A stretch of 64,000 bases of DNA from Holophagales bacterium (lineage in GTDB: Bacteria > Acidobacteriota > Thermoanaerobaculia > Multivoradales > JAGPDF01). Below the pieces are notes generated by a model. That model was not told the origin of the DNA. It worked only from the letters and a program-made list of their open reading frames with translations, and did no database searches. Position 1 is the stretch's first letter. Each line of letters begins with the position of its first letter. The stretch covers positions 4,991,501-5,055,500 of the forward strand of contig CP064972.1 in assembly GCA_016699405.1 (NCBI GenBank). Direction: 5' to 3'. The position numbers were made by a program, and so were the translations under genes. This document shows positions 41,307 to 50,863 of this stretch, piece by piece.

Positions 41307-42716
41307 ATGATACGACAGGCCCTTGCCGACGCCCGGCACCGCATCCCGGCGCTCGCCCTCGGCGCGTTGCTCCTCTGGGCACCGCTGCCGTTCGCCAGCA
41401 TCACACCGCGGGCAGCGGCCGCACTGGAGATCGGCGGCTTTCTCGCCCTCGCCCTCGCCGCCAGCCGCGCCGCCTCGCTGGCGCCAGTTCGCCGCTCCGG
41501 CTGGGGCGCCGCGGCGCTCGTCGCCGTGGCCCTCCTGGGGCTCGTGCAGTCGATCTCCTGGCCGCGCGGCCTGGTGCACGCGATCTCGCCGCAGCATCTC
41601 GCGACGGTCGAGCCGAGCCGGGCGGTGCTCGGGAGCACCGAGCCGGCGACGCTCGTCCCGCTCTCCTTCGATCCGGCGACGTCCCGCCGGACCGCCCTCG
41701 GGTGGATCTCCTGCGCGGCCCTGCTGGCGGCCGCCACCCTGGTCGGCGACGAGCGTCGCCATCGGCGCCTGCTGCTCGCCACGCTGCTCGCCGCCGCCGT
41801 TTTCGAGGTCCTCTACGGTGCTCAGGGCTGGTTCGCCTCGTCGACCAGCATCTGGGGCGTCGAGGTGCCCAACACCACGGCACGGCTGCGCGGCACCTTC
41901 GTCAACGCCGACCATCTCGCGCTCTACCTCGAGATCGCCCTCGCCGTCGCGTTCGCCTGGACCTACTGGACGCTGCGACGGTCTCGCGACGAGCCGACGG
42001 TCGAGCGGCGCCTGTTACGCCTGGCGCCGCCACTCGCCGTCTGGGCGCTGCTCTTCGCCGGCCTGACCTTCACGGCTTCGCGTGCCGGCCTCGCCGCGGC
42101 GGTCGGCGCCACGCTGCTGCAGGGGCTGTTGACGTTTCGGCGGCACGGCCGGCGACGTTGGGTGATGGTCGGCGCGGCGCTGCTCGGCGTCGGCATCGCC
42201 GCGGCGGCGACGCTCGGCTTCGAACAGGCCTTCGGGCGCTGGCTCGGCACCTCGGCCTACGAGCTCACGCTGAACGTGCGGCTCGAGGCCGATCTCGCCG
42301 CAGCCTCGCTGTGGGCCGCCTACCCGGCGCTCGGGACGGGGCTCGGCGCCTTCGCCGACGTCTTCGCCGCCGTCCAGCCACGCGACGGTCTCGTCTGGGG
42401 ACATCTGCACAACGACTGGCTCGAGCTCGCGCTGACGACCGGCGCGCTGGGCTTGGCGGCATTCCTCGGCGGATTGATCCCGCTCGTCCGGCGGCTGGTC
42501 GTCGTCCTCCGCCAGGGGCACCGCAGCGAGGACCGCGCCGCCGCCATCGCCGCCCTCGGCGCGCTCGCCGCCGTGGCGTTCCACTCGCTGCTCGATTTCG
42601 GCCTGACGATGCCCGCCAACGCGGCGACGCTGGCGATCGTCGTCGGTGCCGCCGCCGGGGCGCGGGCGGGAGACATCCCCAGGCGAACGGTCGAAGAGCC
42701 CCAAGATCAGGGATAG
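41307..42716 (+). CDS. O-antigen ligase family protein (Wzy_C/WaaL-like)
   Basis: This 469-residue protein has about 10-12 hydrophobic segments. The central region has FVNADHLALYLEIALAVAF and ASRAGLAAAVGATLLQG, and the periplasmic loop ends in VWGHLHNDWLELALTTG, where the His and Asp match the O-antigen ligase family. It is divergent from the export operon. It may polymerise the glycan or ligate it to a lipid or protein, in parallel with the other ligase-like protein at 9531-10829. No Shine-Dalgarno sequence is seen at the ATG. Confidence 0.82.
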   Translation: MIRQALADARHRIPALALGALLLWAPLPFASITPRAAAALEIGGFLALALAASRAASLAPVRRSGWGAAALVAVALLGLVQSISWPRGLVHAISPQHLATVEPSRAVLGSTEPATLVPLSFDPATSRRTALGWISCAALLAAATLVGDERRHRRLLLATLLAAAVFEVLYGAQGWFASSTSIWGVEVPNTTARLRGTFVNADHLALYLEIALAVAFAWTYWTLRRSRDEPTVERRLLRLAPPLAVWALLFAGLTFTASRAGLAAAVGATLLQGLLTFRRHGRRRWVMVGAALLGVGIAAAATLGFEQAFGRWLGTSAYELTLNVRLEADLAAASLWAAYPALGTGLGAFADVFAAVQPRDGLVWGHLHNDWLELALTTGALGLAAFLGGLIPLVRRLVVVLRQGHRSEDRAAAIAALGALAAVAFHSLLDFGLTMPANAATLAIVVGAAAGARAGDIPRRTVEEPQDQG

Positions 42717-42805
42717 CCGACGAGCATCTTCCTCGGACGCACCTGGCTTCGCCGCGGCCGGCGGGTCGCGTCGTCCATCCGCCCGAGCGCGATCGCGGTA
42801 CGGAT

Positions 42806-42824
42806 GCCGGCCTCGGGGGCCGGC
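42806..42824 (+). terminator. Hairpin downstream of O-antigen ligase gene
   Basis: GCCGGCC (42806-42812) pairs with GGCCGGC (42818-42824) around a 5-base loop, about 90 bases after the ligase stop and in the convergent gap before groL. Only a short T-rich stretch (GTCCTT) follows, so termination strength is doubtful. Confidence 0.45.
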
Positions 42825-42881
42825 GTCCTTCGAAGCGCGAAGGGCCGGCGGAATCGCTTCCACCGGCCCCGTGATCGAAAC

Positions 42882-42903
42882 ACGGAGGGCCGAGGCCCTC
42901 CGT
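42882..42903 (-). terminator. Hairpin downstream of groL
   Basis: ACGGAGGGCC (42882-42891) and GGCCCTCCGT (42894-42903) form a perfect 10-base inverted repeat with a 2-base centre, 19 bases after the groL stop. On the minus strand GTTTCG follows. It probably ends groESL transcription and may also block read-through from the opposite direction. Confidence 0.6.
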
Positions 42904-42921
42904 CGAGTGCGACCTTCCGCC

Positions 42922-44562
<1,641 letters not shown>

Positions 44563-44610
44563 TGGGTGGTTCCTATTCGGATGAAGTCAGGTCAGTAGGG
44601 GGAAGGGCGA

Positions 44611-44901
44611 TCACTTGTCGAGAACGGCGAGGATCTCGTCCTCGCGCAGGATGACGAGCTCGTCGTCAGCCAGCTTGATCTCGCTGCCCGAGTACTTGCC
44701 GATGAGGATGCGGTCGCCGGCCTTGACGTCCATCGGCGCCCGCTGACCGTTGTCGTTGACCTTGCCGGGGCCGACGGCGATGACCTCGGCCTCCTGCGGC
44801 TTCTCCTTGGCGGTATCGGGAATGATGATTCCGCCGCGAACCTGCTCCTGGGCTTCGATTCGCTTGACCACGACGCGATCGTGCAGAGGACGAATCTTCA
44901 C
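44611..44901 (-). CDS. groS: Co-chaperonin GroES (HSP10)
   Basis: This 96-residue protein has IRPLHDRVVVKRIEAQEQVRGG at the N-terminus, then IIIPDTAKEKPQEAEVIAVGPG with the mobile loop and core, and DILAVLDK-like residues (DEILAVLDK) at the end. It caps GroEL. The start is GTG at 44901, with AAGGAG about 9 bases upstream. The longer frame to 44985 would run into the promoter/CIRCE region and is rejected. First gene of the groESL operon. Confidence 0.96.
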   Translation of the reverse strand: MKIRPLHDRVVVKRIEAQEQVRGGIIIPDTAKEKPQEAEVIAVGPGKVNDNGQRAPMDVKAGDRILIGKYSGSEIKLADDELVILREDEILAVLDK

Positions 44902-44968
44902 GGGTCGACTCTCCTTCCAGCTGGGGGTTGAGGGTCCTGCGTTGTCATGTTCGAAAGGCGAAGCGCCG

Positions 44969-44995
44969 TTAGCACTCGCCCGCATTGAGTGCTAA
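44969..44995 (-). promoter_or_regulatory. CIRCE operator (HrcA binding site)
   Basis: TTAGCACTC (44969-44977), a 9-base spacer and GAGTGCTAA (44987-44995) form a perfect consensus CIRCE element 68 bases upstream of groS. It implies heat-shock control by an HrcA repressor, which is not encoded in this window. Confidence 0.97.
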
Positions 44996-44996
44996 C

Positions 44997-45025
44997 ACGA
45001 TAAAGCCTGAGCGTATTCCCGTCAA
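44997..45025 (-). promoter_or_regulatory. groESL sigma-70 promoter
   Basis: On the minus strand TTGACG (45020-45025) and TATCGT (44997-45002) are 17 bases apart, directly upstream of the CIRCE operator. HrcA bound to CIRCE would cover the transcription start. Confidence 0.75.
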
Positions 45026-45096
45026 GTCTTCGTCGAAGACGAGCATCATGGCGCCCAGAACGGCGCAAGGAAGGCGAAAAATTGACCTGGGAAGGA

Positions 45097-45723
45097 TCAG
45101 GCGCCCGGATTGGACGCCAACGGACCGACTCGACCGTCTTCGAAGTCGAGACGGGTCTCAGGGAGCTGCCACCCCTGAAGCGTGCCCGTCTCGAACGAGC
45201 CGGGCTGACCGGAAGCCACCATCGCCGACCCCGCCGGGGTCTCCGAGACCCGAGGAATGGAGCGGGGTGCCGGCTCCGACAAGGGCACCACGGCGACTTC
45301 AGCCGGCGGCGGCGCGACCGGGAGGACCGCCACGGCCGCAGAGGCGGTCGGGAAGTCGTGCTGCCGCGGTTCGATCCGCGTCGCCAGCCAGGAGCTGCCG
45401 AGGGCGAGCGCGAGGGCCGCCGCGGCGGCGAGGTAGCGCCGGGGGAGGCGCCGGGAGCTCGGCATCGCTTCCTCGGTCGCGCGCAGGTGTCCGGAGGAGG
45501 CGAGCTCCAGGCGCAGGCTGGCCAGATCGCGCACCTCCGCCGAGAGCTCCGGGTCGACCGCTTCCCAGGCGACGAAGGCCTCGTACTCCAGAGGAGAGAG
45601 CGAGCCGTCGACGTAGGCGGCCAGATCCTCGAAAGCTACCGGTTCGGCGGCAGCGAGGTCGGCGCGGAATCGACGCTCGAGATCCCCGGCCGGGGTGCGG
45701 ATCGCCTCGTTCTTCCCTCTCAT
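45097..45723 (-). CDS. Putative membrane anti-sigma-factor-like protein
   Basis: From ATG at 45723 this is a 208-residue protein. The N-terminal part has AFEDLAAYVDGSLSPLEYEAFVAWEAVDPELSAEV, resembling the helical cytoplasmic domain of anti-sigma factors (compare LxxYxDGxLxxxE), though no HxxxCxxC zinc motif is present. One membrane helix follows (YLAAAAALALALGSSWLA), then a Pro/Ala-rich extracytoplasmic tail. It lies just downstream of a sigma-factor-like gene, the usual pairing. GAGGG precedes the start. A regulator of the adjacent sigma protein is the best guess. Confidence 0.6.
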   Translation of the reverse strand: MRGKNEAIRTPAGDLERRFRADLAAAEPVAFEDLAAYVDGSLSPLEYEAFVAWEAVDPELSAEVRDLASLRLELASSGHLRATEEAMPSSRRLPRRYLAAAAALALALGSSWLATRIEPRQHDFPTASAAVAVLPVAPPPAEVAVVPLSEPAPRSIPRVSETPAGSAMVASGQPGSFETGTLQGWQLPETRLDFEDGRVGPLASNPGA

Positions 45724-45767
45724 CGCCCTCGAGGATGCGGAAACCGGCCGCGTGATACCACCCGAGG

Positions 45768-46802
45768 TCAACCCGCTCCCCCCACCCGGCGGGCGAGGCG
45801 GGCGCGCGCGCTCTTGCGCAGGTTGATGACCTGCCGGCGGGTCAGACCGAGTCGTTCGGCGATCCAGAGGTCGTCTCGCGGCAGGTCCGGCCAGATTGCG
45901 GCGAGCTCTCCAGGGGAGAGCTCGAGCGCGGCGGCGATCGCCGGGGGGGCGGCCACCCCGGTCAGCGGCAGGAGCCCGAGCATCTCTCGCCCCTGTTCGT
46001 CGCGCAGATTCAGCAGGAGGGCGACGCGCTGCGCCCGTGGCAGCTCGACGATCTCCGCCCAGAGCCGAGCGAGATACTCACGCCCCATCAACTGCTCGAC
46101 CGGCCCCTTCCCTGGATCGGCCAGCGACTCGACCACGCCCTCACCGGCCGCCGCACCGACCTCGCGGTCGAGAAGCCCGAGGCGCTCGGCGAGCAGCGCG
46201 GTCAGATCCGCCAGACGGCAAGGCCGCGGCAGGATCGTCAACACGCTCCGCACCTGGGCGGCGAAGCCGAGCCCCTCCCACCCGTCCGGAGCGGCGGCCA
46301 GCGCATCGGCCAGGTCCGCCGAGTCGACCGCCGGCCACGAAAACGGCCCTTGCGGCCGCAAGGAGCGCCGTCCGCAGTGCCACTCTCCCCCCCGGCTCGC
46401 CCAGAGCCCGAGGTCGCGGTCATGGGTGAGGACGTAGCGCAGGCGATCCTGCAGGCGCGCTCGCTCCGGATGACGCTGACGCAGCCAGGCGCGCCAAGCG
46501 TTGAAGCCGGTCACGGCGACGTAGCCGGCGAAGCTGGCGATCGGCTCGGCCTGTCCCTGCCTCAGCGATTGCAGCTGCCGCGCCAGCCGCAGGAGGGCCG
46601 AGCTCCGCAGATCCTCCAGATCGGCGTCCGGAAAGCTGTCCCCGCGGAGCTGACCTCGGAGCACCCGGTCGAGCACCGGCACCGCATCGGCCCCGAGCAG
46701 GCGGCCGAGCTCCTCCTCGGCCAGCCGCTCGTCGGCGGCGGCGAGAAATCGTTGCAGGAGCGGATCGTTGCGGTCGGCGGTGTCGCCGCGATCGGTCGCC
46801 AT
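45768..46802 (-). CDS. Sigma-70 (ECF-like) family protein with long inter-domain region
   Basis: This 344-residue protein has a region-2-like segment (DLEDLRSSALLRLARQLQSL to FNAWRAWLRQRHPERARL) and a C-terminal helix-turn-helix of region 4 (DDLWIAERLGLTRRQVINLRKSARARL). ECF factors are usually about 180-200 residues; here the two regions are separated by some 150 extra residues around WHCGRRSLRPQGPFSWPAV. It could direct polymerase to a specific regulon under control of the membrane protein encoded next. The ATG at 46802 has no clear ribosome site. Confidence 0.65.
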   Translation of the reverse strand: MATDRGDTADRNDPLLQRFLAAADERLAEEELGRLLGADAVPVLDRVLRGQLRGDSFPDADLEDLRSSALLRLARQLQSLRQGQAEPIASFAGYVAVTGFNAWRAWLRQRHPERARLQDRLRYVLTHDRDLGLWASRGGEWHCGRRSLRPQGPFSWPAVDSADLADALAAAPDGWEGLGFAAQVRSVLTILPRPCRLADLTALLAERLGLLDREVGAAAGEGVVESLADPGKGPVEQLMGREYLARLWAEIVELPRAQRVALLLNLRDEQGREMLGLLPLTGVAAPPAIAAALELSPGELAAIWPDLPRDDLWIAERLGLTRRQVINLRKSARARLARRVGGAG

Positions 46803-46888
46803 GGCCCGGCGATCGGGCTCCGGCCGGCCGCGGGGAGCGGCTACCGGAGCCCAGCTCCCTCAGCCGGCAAGGGAGCTCAGAGACTTTC

Positions 46889-47284
46889 TCAACCCTTCCG
46901 CCGCTTCGTCGGCTCGGCGGCCTCGGCCTGAGCAAGCACTCGCGCCAGCTCGAAGAGGAACGCTCGCAGCAGCGGCGGGCTGCACCACGGCCGGTCCGCC
47001 ACCTCGAAGACCATCTTGAGGAGCTTGTCCGGCGAATCGTGGCGGGCGAGCTCGACCACGAAGGGGCGTTTGTCGAGCGTGCGATCCGGGACGTAGATGC
47101 AGACGGCCTTCTCGTCACCGATCACTTCGCCGCGCCCGCCGGCGCCGGCGGCCTCGTCGAGCGAATCGCGGATCCACTCCGAGACGGACCAGTAGCCGGC
47201 CCGCTCGGCGGCTTCCTTCCACCGCTCGACCTGCTCGGTGCTTGCACGAATCATCCTGGTTTCTGACAGCGGTTCTTTGGGCAT
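46889..47284 (-). CDS. Small protein with ribbon-helix-helix-like N-terminus
   Basis: This 131-residue protein begins with MPKEPLSETRMIRASTEQVERWKEAAERAG and YWSVSEWIRDSLDEA, a strand followed by two helices as in CopG/Arc-type DNA-binding domains, especially those that prevent promiscuous binding (SVSEWIRDSL). The C-terminal part (KAVCIYVPDRTLDKRPFVVEL) has no recognised family. ATG at 47284 has GGGAGA about 7 bases upstream. It is divergent from the large histidine kinase and could regulate that intergenic region; no toxin partner is visible. Confidence 0.5.
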   Translation of the reverse strand: MPKEPLSETRMIRASTEQVERWKEAAERAGYWSVSEWIRDSLDEAAGAGGRGEVIGDEKAVCIYVPDRTLDKRPFVVELARHDSPDKLLKMVFEVADRPWCSPPLLRAFLFELARVLAQAEAAEPTKRRKG

Positions 47285-47350
47285 GATGGTCTCCCGATTC
47301 GTCGAAGATTACTACAGCAAACGCTTGCAGGGACATTGCCGCGGCGATCC

Positions 47351-47437
47351 GGCGCGAGTAGGCTCGCTCGCGCCACCCGCCTGCAAACCGAGCTCGGTTC
47401 CGTCGCGTGCCTGCCGCCGCGACCTTCCGCCGGCGGC
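47351..47437 (+). promoter_or_regulatory. Three consecutive inverted repeats in the histidine kinase leader
   Basis: GGCGCGAG/CTCGCGCC (47351-47374, 8-base loop) is followed by the 14-base perfect palindrome AACCGAGCTCGGTT (47386-47399) and GCCGCCG/CGGCGGC (47413-47437, 11-base loop). All lie within 110 bases of the kinase ATG in a divergent intergenic region. They may be operators, RNA hairpins or both. Confidence 0.5.
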
Positions 47438-47461
47438 GGGTGTGGAGGCCGCGCCCCACCG

Positions 47462-50400
47462 ATGACCGCCGTCGCCCGCCGCGCCGACTACGCCCTTCGT
47501 CTCGCCTGCGCCGTCGCCTTCGTCGGCTTCGGGCTCTGGGAGGGCGACAACCTCGTCCGCGAACGGCAGGCCGCGCTCGACGACTGGCAGAGCCGCCTCG
47601 AGGCCACGGCCGACGATCGTGAGCGCGCCATCGACACCTGGCTCGCCGAACGACGCCACGACCTCGAGCTGGTCGCGACCTACCCGTCCATTCGCGCCAT
47701 GCTCGGCGGGCACGGCGAGGTCGATCACCGCCTGCGCCAGATCCTCCAGAGCACGGTCAGCGCGGGCTCGTTCGAGAGCTTCGCCCTCTTCGATCGCACG
47801 GGGGCGGCACGGATCACTCTCGGCGTCGAGAAGATCCCGACCGAGGAGCTGCCGCCGGGCTGGACGGCCATTGCCAACTCTCCCCCCGGTTCGCCACGGA
47901 TCGCGTCGATCCGCGGCCCGAAGGGCAGGCTGCGACTCGCCTTTCTCACCCCGGTCGACCTCGAGCCCGAGACTCCCGACGCCCTCGCGCCGAGCGCCGC
48001 CTCCGCGAGCGGAGACCTCCCCGTCGGATCGCTGGTCGCCACGGTCGACCCGGGAGAGCGCCTCTTCGCCCTGCTCGGCCGCGACCTGTCGATCTCCGGC
48101 AGCGGCGAGAGCCTGCTCGTCGCCCGACGCGGCGCCGCCGCCGTCTATCTCTCTCCCCTGCGCCATGCGCCGCCCCACTCCGGAGCGTGGCGCGAGGTCG
48201 CGGTCAGCCTCGATCCGGCCGCGGAGATCGCTTTGGCTCCCGGCATCGGAAGGGGCGAGCGCGCCGACTACCGGGGCATCACCACCCTGGTCGCGACCCG
48301 TCGCCTCAGCGAAGCGCCCTGGGGACTCCTGGTGAAGATCGACCGACGCGAAGCCCTCGCCGTCTGGCGGGCAGCGACGATTCGCCGGCTCGCCACCTGG
48401 GCGATGGCGCTCGCCGCGACGCTGCTCCTGCTCTGGGGTCGCCAGCGCAGTCGCCGGCTGCAGATGATCGAGGAGAGCGCCGACCGCGATGCCAAGTACC
48501 GCCTGCTGATGGAGCAGGCCGGCGACGCCATCTTCTTCGTGCGGCCCGCCGACGGACGGATTCTCGAAGCCAACCGCGCTGCCGAGCGGATGTACGGTCT
48601 ATCCGGCGAAGCGCTGCGCGAGCTTTCGCTCGCCGGGCTGCACGCCCCGGCCGAGCGCGCCGAGGGACTGACCACGCTCGCGGCTGCAGCGGCCCTCGCA
48701 CCGCCCGGCCGGCTCGTGCAAGAGACCGTCCATCGCGACGCCGAGGGCCGCACCTTCCCGGTCGAGGTGAGCATCGGCCCGGCCGAGGTGGGCGGCGAGA
48801 CGGTGCTGCTCGAGGTGGTCCGCGACACGCGCGAGCGCTGGGCCGCCATCGAGCGGATCGAGCGGTTGAACCGGACCCTCTCGACGACGTCGCAGATCAA
48901 CCAGCTCATCGCTCACGAGCGCGACCGCGACCGCCTGCTGCGCGAAGCCTGCCGCATCTTCGTCGACTCGGCCGGCCTGCGCATGGCCTGGATCGGTCGG
49001 GTCGCCGCGGCGACGCCCGGCGAGCCGTCGCGGGTCGTCCCGGTGGCGTGGGCCGGCCTCGAGAGCGGCTATCTCGCCACCGCCGACCTGCCCCTCGACG
49101 CGGCCGAGATCGGCCCGGCCCGCCAGTCGATCCTCGAAGGGCGAGCGGTCACACGCAGCGGCCCCGGGATGCGCCCCGAGGCCTGGAGCCGCGCCGCCGA
49201 GCAGCGCGGCTTCCGTTCGAGCGCCGCCGCGCCGATGAGCCGAGCCGGACAGATCGCCGGGGTGATCGCCGTCTACTCCGAGGTTCCGGACTTCTTCCAC
49301 GCCGACAGTCTCGCGATGCTCGAGGATCTCGCCGGCGACCTCGAGCTGGCGCTGACCGCGATCGAAGCCGAGGCCGCGCTCGCCGAGAGCGCCGCACGCT
49401 ACCGCGCGCTCTTCGAGAGCAGCCCGCAGCCGATGTGGGTCCACGACGTCGCGACGCTCCGCTTTCTCGCCGTCAACGACGCCGCCGTCCGCTGCTACGG
49501 CTGGTCGCGCGACGAGCTCCTCGCCATGACCCTCGCCGACCTCCGTCCGCCGGACGCGCCGTGCGACACGCCCGAGAAGGGGTCGTGTGGCGAGCACGGC
49601 CTCGACGACGACGGCATCCGGCGCCATCGTCGCAAAGACGGGAAGGCGATCCACGTCCACGTCACGACGCACACCCTGGAGTTCGAGAATCGGGCCGCCG
49701 AGCTGGTGCTCGCTACCGACGTCACCGAGCAGGTACGAGCGGAGGCCGAGCTGCAGCAGACGCACGCGCTGCTGCGCGGCGTCGTCGAGCAGTCGCCGGC
49801 GCCGATCTACACGATCTCGCTCGGCGGGAGCGTCACCTCGTGGAATCGCGCCGCCGAAGAGACGTTCGGCTGGACCGCCGCGGAGGTGCTCGGCAAACCG
49901 CTTCCGATCGTCCAAGCGGAATCCGAGCCGGAGTTCCGCCAGCTGCTCGCCCGCGTCCGCGCCGGCGAGGCACTGCGCGAGGTCGAGCTCGTCCGCCACC
50001 GTCGCGACGGCTCGCTGATCGTCCTCGACCTGGCAGCTGCACCGCTCTGCGACTCGGGCGGCGCAGTCACCGGCGTCGTCGCCTTGGCCACCGACGTGAC
50101 CGCCCGCAAGCGCGCCGAAGAGGAGGCCCGCCGCCTGGCCGTCGAGCTCGAGGATCGCGTCCGCCAGCGCACCGCCGAGCTCGAGGCGGCCAATCGCGAG
50201 CTCGAAGCGTTCACCTATTCCGTGTCGCACGACCTGCGCGCCCCGCTGCGCGCCATCGACGGTTTCTCGAGTCTGCTCGAGAAGGACCACGGCAGCCGAC
50301 TCGAAGCCGAGGGCCGACGGCTGCTCGCCGGCGTCCGCTCCAACTCGAGCCGCCTGTCGGCCCTGCTCACCGACCTCCTGGCGCTCTCCCGAGCCGGGCG

Positions 50401-50863
50401 CAAGGGGCTCTCGCACGAACGGATCGCCATGCGCCCGCTCGCCTCGGCCGCGCTGCTCGAATCACTCACCGGCGACAGCGAAGGGCTCGAGATCGTCTGG
50501 GGGAGCCTGCCCGACGCCTGGGGCGATCCGTCGCTGCTGCGCCAGGTCTGGGTCAACCTGATCTCGAATGCCGTGAAGTTCTCCGCCGAGCGAGCGGAAC
50601 GCCGCATCGAGATCGGTGCCGACACCGCCGACGGCGAGGTTCGCTACTTCGTGCGGGACAACGGGATCGGCTTCTCGGATCACGATGCCGAGAGTCTCTT
50701 CGGCGTCTTCCAGCGCCTGCCGGGGAGCGAACGCTTCGAAGGCAACGGCGTCGGCCTCGCGCTCGTGCAGCGCGTCGTGACGCGCCACGGCGGCAGAGTC
50801 TGGGCCCGCGGCGTGCTCGGCGAAGGGGCCTGCTTCTATTTCACGCTGCCGAATTCCGCCTGA
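47462..50863 (+). CDS. Multi-PAS/GAF sensor histidine kinase
   Basis: This 1133-residue protein has a membrane helix near residues 10-26 and an extracytoplasmic sensor of about 270 residues (LAERRHDLELVATYPSIRAML). A second helix lies at about 305-325. Next come PAS1 (about 346-450), GAF (about 470-640), PAS2 (about 644-760) and PAS3 (about 773-890). The HisKA domain has SVSHDLRAPLRAIDGF, His about 923, and the ATPase domain has NLISNAVKF, DNGIGFSD and GNGVGLALVQR. It autophosphorylates in response to an unknown cue. No response regulator is adjacent. ATG at 47462 is chosen over the frame to 47336 because the latter is not protein-like. Its 3' end overlaps a convergent gene by 28 bases. Confidence 0.88.
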   Translation: MTAVARRADYALRLACAVAFVGFGLWEGDNLVRERQAALDDWQSRLEATADDRERAIDTWLAERRHDLELVATYPSIRAMLGGHGEVDHRLRQILQSTVSAGSFESFALFDRTGAARITLGVEKIPTEELPPGWTAIANSPPGSPRIASIRGPKGRLRLAFLTPVDLEPETPDALAPSAASASGDLPVGSLVATVDPGERLFALLGRDLSISGSGESLLVARRGAAAVYLSPLRHAPPHSGAWREVAVSLDPAAEIALAPGIGRGERADYRGITTLVATRRLSEAPWGLLVKIDRREALAVWRAATIRRLATWAMALAATLLLLWGRQRSRRLQMIEESADRDAKYRLLMEQAGDAIFFVRPADGRILEANRAAERMYGLSGEALRELSLAGLHAPAERAEGLTTLAAAAALAPPGRLVQETVHRDAEGRTFPVEVSIGPAEVGGETVLLEVVRDTRERWAAIERIERLNRTLSTTSQINQLIAHERDRDRLLREACRIFVDSAGLRMAWIGRVAAATPGEPSRVVPVAWAGLESGYLATADLPLDAAEIGPARQSILEGRAVTRSGPGMRPEAWSRAAEQRGFRSSAAAPMSRAGQIAGVIAVYSEVPDFFHADSLAMLEDLAGDLELALTAIEAEAALAESAARYRALFESSPQPMWVHDVATLRFLAVNDAAVRCYGWSRDELLAMTLADLRPPDAPCDTPEKGSCGEHGLDDDGIRRHRRKDGKAIHVHVTTHTLEFENRAAELVLATDVTEQVRAEAELQQTHALLRGVVEQSPAPIYTISLGGSVTSWNRAAEETFGWTAAEVLGKPLPIVQAESEPEFRQLLARVRAGEALREVELVRHRRDGSLIVLDLAAAPLCDSGGAVTGVVALATDVTARKRAEEEARRLAVELEDRVRQRTAELEAANRELEAFTYSVSHDLRAPLRAIDGFSSLLEKDHGSRLEAEGRRLLAGVRSNSSRLSALLTDLLALSRAGRKGLSHERIAMRPLASAALLESLTGDSEGLEIVWGSLPDAWGDPSLLRQVWVNLISNAVKFSAERAERRIEIGADTADGEVRYFVRDNGIGFSDHDAESLFGVFQRLPGSERFEGNGVGLALVQRVVTRHGGRVWARGVLGEGACFYFTLPNSA

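Noticed and set aside
47380..47440. Cyclic-di-GMP (GEMM) riboswitch ahead of the histidine kinase
   Set aside because: GCAAACC followed by a short stem is reminiscent, but the conserved GACGCAAAGCC segment and the receptor helix are missing.
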